From the NCBI GenBank assembly GCA_003647825.1, contig QMNP01000061.1:1-7821 (forward strand): DNA of 7,821 nucleotides, read 5' to 3'. The position numbers and the translations under genes were made by a program. The notes under the pieces were generated by a model. That model did not search any database, was not told the DNA's origin, and saw only the letters and a program-made list of their open reading frames with translations. The stretch is from Candidatus Cloacimonadota bacterium. Its GTDB lineage: Bacteria; Cloacimonadota; Cloacimonadia; Cloacimonadales; TCS61. Numbering within the stretch: the stretch's first letter is position 1; the number at the start of each line of letters is the position of its first letter. This document shows, piece after piece, positions 6,076 through 7,821 of this stretch.

Positions 6076-6897
6076 TTATTCGTAGCTGCCACGTTTGAGT
6101 TCTGCCAGCACTGATTCAGGAGCTGTATAATGGCCGAATATTTCCAAGTCATATCCTTCTCCGTGAAAATCGCTGCCACCGGTACGAATAAGATTATTTT
6201 CCTGGGCAATTTCATTGTAATGATACACGGTTTCATCATTGGATTTGGCATAGAAAACTTCTAGTCCATCAATGCCATAAGCAATTAATTCATAGATCAA
6301 TCTATCGTCACCCATTGTGTAAGGATGTGCCAGAATACTTACACCGCCTGCTTCTTGAATCGTTTTGATCGCTTTTTCAGATGAAGGTGCATATTTTGGT
6401 ACGTAGGCATAGCAGTGTTCTCCAATATGATTATCGAAAACTTCATATTTATCGCTGCAGTATCCTGCTTCGATCATAGCACGTGCAATATGCGGTCTGC
6501 CTAAGTAATTATTTCTACCGGCATAAGATTTCACCTTTTCAATATCGATCTTAATTCCCCGTTCATTCAGCTTCTGAATAATTGTTTCTGCTCGGCCATA
6601 GCGGCTATCATAAATTCTTTTCATTAAATCAAGCAAAGCTGCATTTTCCAAATCGAAATTATAGGCCAGAATGTGAACATCGCGGTTTCTATGTACGGTA
6701 CTTATTTCTACTCCAGGGATCAACGTAATGCCTTGATCGGCTGCATAATCTTTCACTTGCAAAAAACCATCGATATTATCGTGATCGGTAATGGAAATAA
6801 CGTCATATCCCCTCTCTATTGCCAGTTGCACAACTTCTTCGGGTGAATATAATCCGTCTGAATAATTCGTATGAATATGTAAATCAATCTTCTTCAT
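6076..6897 (-). CDS. PHP-domain phosphoesterase, RNase AM/TrpH (YciV)-like
   Basis: This is a metal-dependent phosphoesterase of the PHP family. Characterised relatives of this size and layout are RNase AM, a 5'-3' exoribonuclease that trims rRNA 5' ends, and 3',5'-nucleotide bisphosphate phosphatases. All expected metal ligands are visible: HIH (His7, His9), Asp14, TDHD (Asp38, His39), GVEIS (Glu64), His75 in DVHILAYN, GRPHIARAM (His136), LAHP (His191) and GGSDFHG (Asp243, His245). The 273-residue length fits a stand-alone enzyme, not the DNA polymerase or histidinol-phosphatase forms. The ATG has AAGGA 5 nt upstream. It is cytoplasmic, having no signal or TM segments. The exact substrate is inferred from family resemblance. 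Confidence 0.88.
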   Translation of the reverse strand: MKKIDLHIHTNYSDGLYSPEEVVQLAIERGYDVISITDHDNIDGFLQVKDYAADQGITLIPGVEISTVHRNRDVHILAYNFDLENAALLDLMKRIYDSRYGRAETIIQKLNERGIKIDIEKVKSYAGRNNYLGRPHIARAMIEAGYCSDKYEVFDNHIGEHCYAYVPKYAPSSEKAIKTIQEAGGVSILAHPYTMGDDRLIYELIAYGIDGLEVFYAKSNDETVYHYNEIAQENNLIRTGGSDFHGEGYDLEIFGHYTAPESVLAELKRGSYE

Positions 6898-6944
6898 GTA
6901 ATTCCTTTTTTTTAATTTTTTCTAATCTTTGGAAAAAACAGACG

Positions 6945-6975
6945 AGTATATTTGTCAATGTAAATGTATGGTCAA
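6945..6975 (-). promoter_or_regulatory. candidate promoter for the PHP gene
   Basis: On the minus strand TTGACC (6975-6970) and TATACT (6950-6945) each match sigma70 consensus at five of six positions, but the spacer is 19 bp, longer than ideal. A perfect TTGACA (6958-6953) lies between them without a matching -10. The expected start site would give a leader of about 40 nt. The 145-nt gap to the upstream gene makes a separate promoter reasonable. Otherwise the gap is AT-rich with no gene. Confidence 0.35.
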
Positions 6976-7042
6976 AAACAACAATATATCTATTGGTAAG
7001 CTTTTACGATGATATGTTAATTAGAACTCGATTTAGAGTAAT

Positions 7043-7615
7043 TTATTCTTCCGTAAGATCGAACTCAATTTCAAATCCTGTTTTACCTGAAGGTTTTACA
7101 TAGATCTTAAGAGAGGGATCTTTATCTAAAAGCATCTTGAAACCTTTATCATCAAGTTTCATCTTCCACTTTCCATTTAGTTCCACTTTGTGGATGGCAT
7201 CAAATTCATTAATTACTTGTGTATACAGATCATTATAGATTTCGTTATCCAGGAAAATATCGTTGTCATTCTTTTTAGCTTTATAATATATTTTTAATGT
7301 ATGTTTGTATTTATTTTCCGTATTGGGAATTGGAGATTTATGATAGAGAGAATATTCAGCTTGGGGGAAATCTAACATTAATTTGTTATAAGTTATATTA
7401 TTAATTTTAATTTCAGTAGTATCAAAACTTACATCTTCAAAATCGCTTTCTGCAGCCTCCAGAATTTCTGTAAATGCTTCCTGAAATTTATTGTGAAAAT
7501 CAATAGAATCAACTGATGATTTAGTTTTCTCTAATGGTATCTCATCAGTAGATTCTTGTGAAAACAGAGTTGTAATTATGATGCAGGCTATTATGCAGAA
7601 TAACGTTTTCTTCAT
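7043..7615 (-). CDS. Secreted protein of unknown function
   Basis: I do not recognise this family. The start is placed at the ATG at 7615. It has a strong GGAGG (7625-7621) 5 nt upstream and begins a classic Sec signal peptide: MKKT, a hydrophobic core to about residue 18, and probable cleavage at LFS|QES (after residue 19). A longer reading from 7669 would bury the signal peptide behind 18 residues and overlap a hairpin. The mature part, about 171 residues, is acidic and polar with no cysteine pattern or TM helix. It alternates probable beta strands (IKINNITYNKLMLDF, KHTLKIYYKAKK, PSLKIYVKPS) with helices. It ends GFEIEFDLTEE. Cys7 and Cys11 lie within the signal core and do not form a lipobox. 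Its role is unknown. Confidence 0.75.
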   Translation of the reverse strand: MKKTLFCIIACIIITTLFSQESTDEIPLEKTKSSVDSIDFHNKFQEAFTEILEAAESDFEDVSFDTTEIKINNITYNKLMLDFPQAEYSLYHKSPIPNTENKYKHTLKIYYKAKKNDNDIFLDNEIYNDLYTQVINEFDAIHKVELNGKWKMKLDDKGFKMLLDKDPSLKIYVKPSGKTGFEIEFDLTEE

Positions 7616-7647
7616 TTGATCCTCCAGAACATCCAATCTGAAAATGA

Positions 7648-7665
7648 TCCCAAATTCTTTTGGGA
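7648..7665. repeat. perfect hairpin in the upstream region of the secreted-protein gene
   Basis: TCCCAAA (7648-7654) and TTTGGGA (7659-7665) form a perfect 7-bp stem with a TTCT loop (AGAA on the minus strand). It lies 33 nt upstream of the start codon at 7615 and adjoins the repeat cluster. No T-tract follows on either strand. Confidence 0.5.
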
Positions 7666-7667
7666 AC

Positions 7668-7690
7668 AATCAGAAATTCCACTTCTGATT
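7668..7690. repeat. 8-bp inverted repeat overlapping repeat copy 1
   Basis: AATCAGAA (7668-7675) and TTCTGATT (7683-7690) are perfect inverted arms around ATTCCAC. The right arm shares bases 7687-7690 with the next hairpin's left arm (7687-7696), so only one of the two helices can form fully. Copy 2 has a different left flank (GGTTTAG), so this inverted repeat is unique to copy 1. Confidence 0.45.
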
Positions 7691-7709
7691 ACGAAGTTTG
7701 TCTTCGTAA
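7677..7709. repeat. 33-nt hairpin repeat, copy 1
   Basis: The unit runs TTCCACTTCTG, then A, then TTACGAAG, TTTGT and CTTCGTAA. The last part is a perfect 8-bp hairpin (7689-7696 with 7702-7709). In this copy the stem extends to 10 bp with GA (7687-7688) and TC (7710-7711). It matches copy 2 at 32 of 33 positions; the single difference is A at 7688 versus G at 7800. This is a non-coding, REP-like element. If transcribed on the minus strand it would lie in the leader of the secreted-protein gene. Confidence 0.8.
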
Positions 7710-7722
7710 TCTTTATTAAATC

Positions 7723-7749
7723 ATCATATCTAACCATTCGGAAGGTCAA
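7723..7749 (-). promoter_or_regulatory. weak candidate promoter upstream of the secreted-protein gene
   Basis: On the minus strand TTGACC (7749-7744) and TATGAT (7728-7723) each match consensus at five of six positions, but the spacer is only 15 bp. If used, the transcript would have a leader of about 100 nt containing repeat copy 1 and the neighbouring hairpins. The -35 overlaps the 15-nt repeat. Low confidence. Confidence 0.2.
7732..7746. repeat. 15-nt imperfect palindrome, copy 1
   Basis: The sequence AACCATTCGGAAGGT differs from the copy at 7770-7784 at one position (G at 7740 versus C at 7778). ACC and GGT ends with TTC/GAA inside make it an imperfect palindrome. The copies are 38 nt apart and lie between the two 33-nt repeats. 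Confidence 0.55.
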
Positions 7750-7769
7750 AAAAAAGCAAGGAGCTCTAA

Positions 7770-7784
7770 AACCATTCCGAAGGT
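7770..7784. repeat. 15-nt imperfect palindrome, copy 2
   Basis: The sequence AACCATTCCGAAGGT lies 4 nt before the second 33-nt repeat. With flanks it extends to a hairpin spanning about 7766-7788, pairing CTAA/TTAG, ACC/GGT and TT/AA with two single-base bulges. A run of eight T follows about 10 nt downstream on the minus strand (7755-7748), too far for a standard terminator. Confidence 0.55.
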
Positions 7785-7788
7785 TTAG

Positions 7789-7821
7789 TTCCACTTCTGG
7801 TTACGAAGTTTGTCTTCGTAA
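7789..7821. repeat. 33-nt hairpin repeat, copy 2, at the window end
   Basis: Identical to copy 1 except G at 7800. The hairpin arms are TTACGAAG (7801-7808) and CTTCGTAA (7814-7821) around TTTGT. The last base of the unit is the last base of the window, so whether the repeat continues as in copy 1 cannot be seen. It is 112 nt from copy 1, start to start. Confidence 0.8.

Noticed and set aside
6819..7103. 94-codon plus-strand reading frame across the PHP gene start and the secreted-protein gene end.
   Set aside because: It overlaps two better-supported genes on the opposite strand, has no convincing RBS and no recognisable protein features.
7762..7772. On the minus strand, GTTTTAGAGCT matches the first 11 bases of many type II-A CRISPR repeats.
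   Set aside because: It occurs once, with no repeat-spacer periodicity, no anti-repeat partner and no cas gene in the window; a chance match in AT-rich DNA is likely.
7612..7794. 60-codon minus-strand reading frame across the repeat region.
   Set aside because: It is made of repeat and hairpin sequence, overlaps the start of the well-supported secreted-protein gene in another frame, and its product resembles nothing known to me.

Overview
This 7.8 kb window looks like chromosomal DNA from an AT-rich bacterium. It consists mostly of conserved housekeeping genes. The left part carries rplM (5'-truncated), rpsI, rpsB, tsf, pyrH, frr and a small ferredoxin gene in a row on the + strand. Contiguity of rplM-rpsI with rpsB-tsf is common in the FCB group (Bacteroidetes and relatives). 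However, nearly every gene here has a strong Shine-Dalgarno sequence (GGAG/AGGAG), which true Bacteroidetes largely lack. A non-Bacteroidetes FCB-like lineage such as Cloacimonadota is my best guess, but it is only a guess from gene order and style.

Layout: 2-4253 (+) is a translation cluster. It holds ribosomal proteins L13, S9 and S2, elongation factor EF-Ts, UMP kinase, ribosome recycling factor and a 2[4Fe-4S] ferredoxin. It closes with a strong hairpin/T-tract terminator (4277-4309). Two intergenic stretches in it are clearly structured. The 163-nt rpsI-rpsB gap holds a stem-loop, a TATAAT box and a closed leader fold. The 86-nt rpsB-tsf gap holds a 14-bp stem that buries an SD-like sequence.

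4311-7615 (-) is a convergent set of four genes. In transcription order they encode a secreted protein of unknown function, a PHP-family phosphoesterase (RNase AM/TrpH-like), a two-TM membrane protein with a possible PH-like domain, and a GT4-type glycosyltransferase. The last three are closely spaced and probably co-transcribed; the first is separated by 145 nt.

7616-7821 is non-coding and rich in repeats. It has two nearly identical 33-nt hairpin repeats, two copies of a 15-nt imperfect palindrome, and further perfect hairpins. The second 33-nt copy ends exactly at the last base of the window, as expected if an assembly stopped at a multicopy element.

I see no mobile-element gene, CRISPR array, tRNA, rRNA or defence cassette. 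The least explained parts are the right-edge repeat family, the rpsB leader and the rpsB-tsf hairpin.
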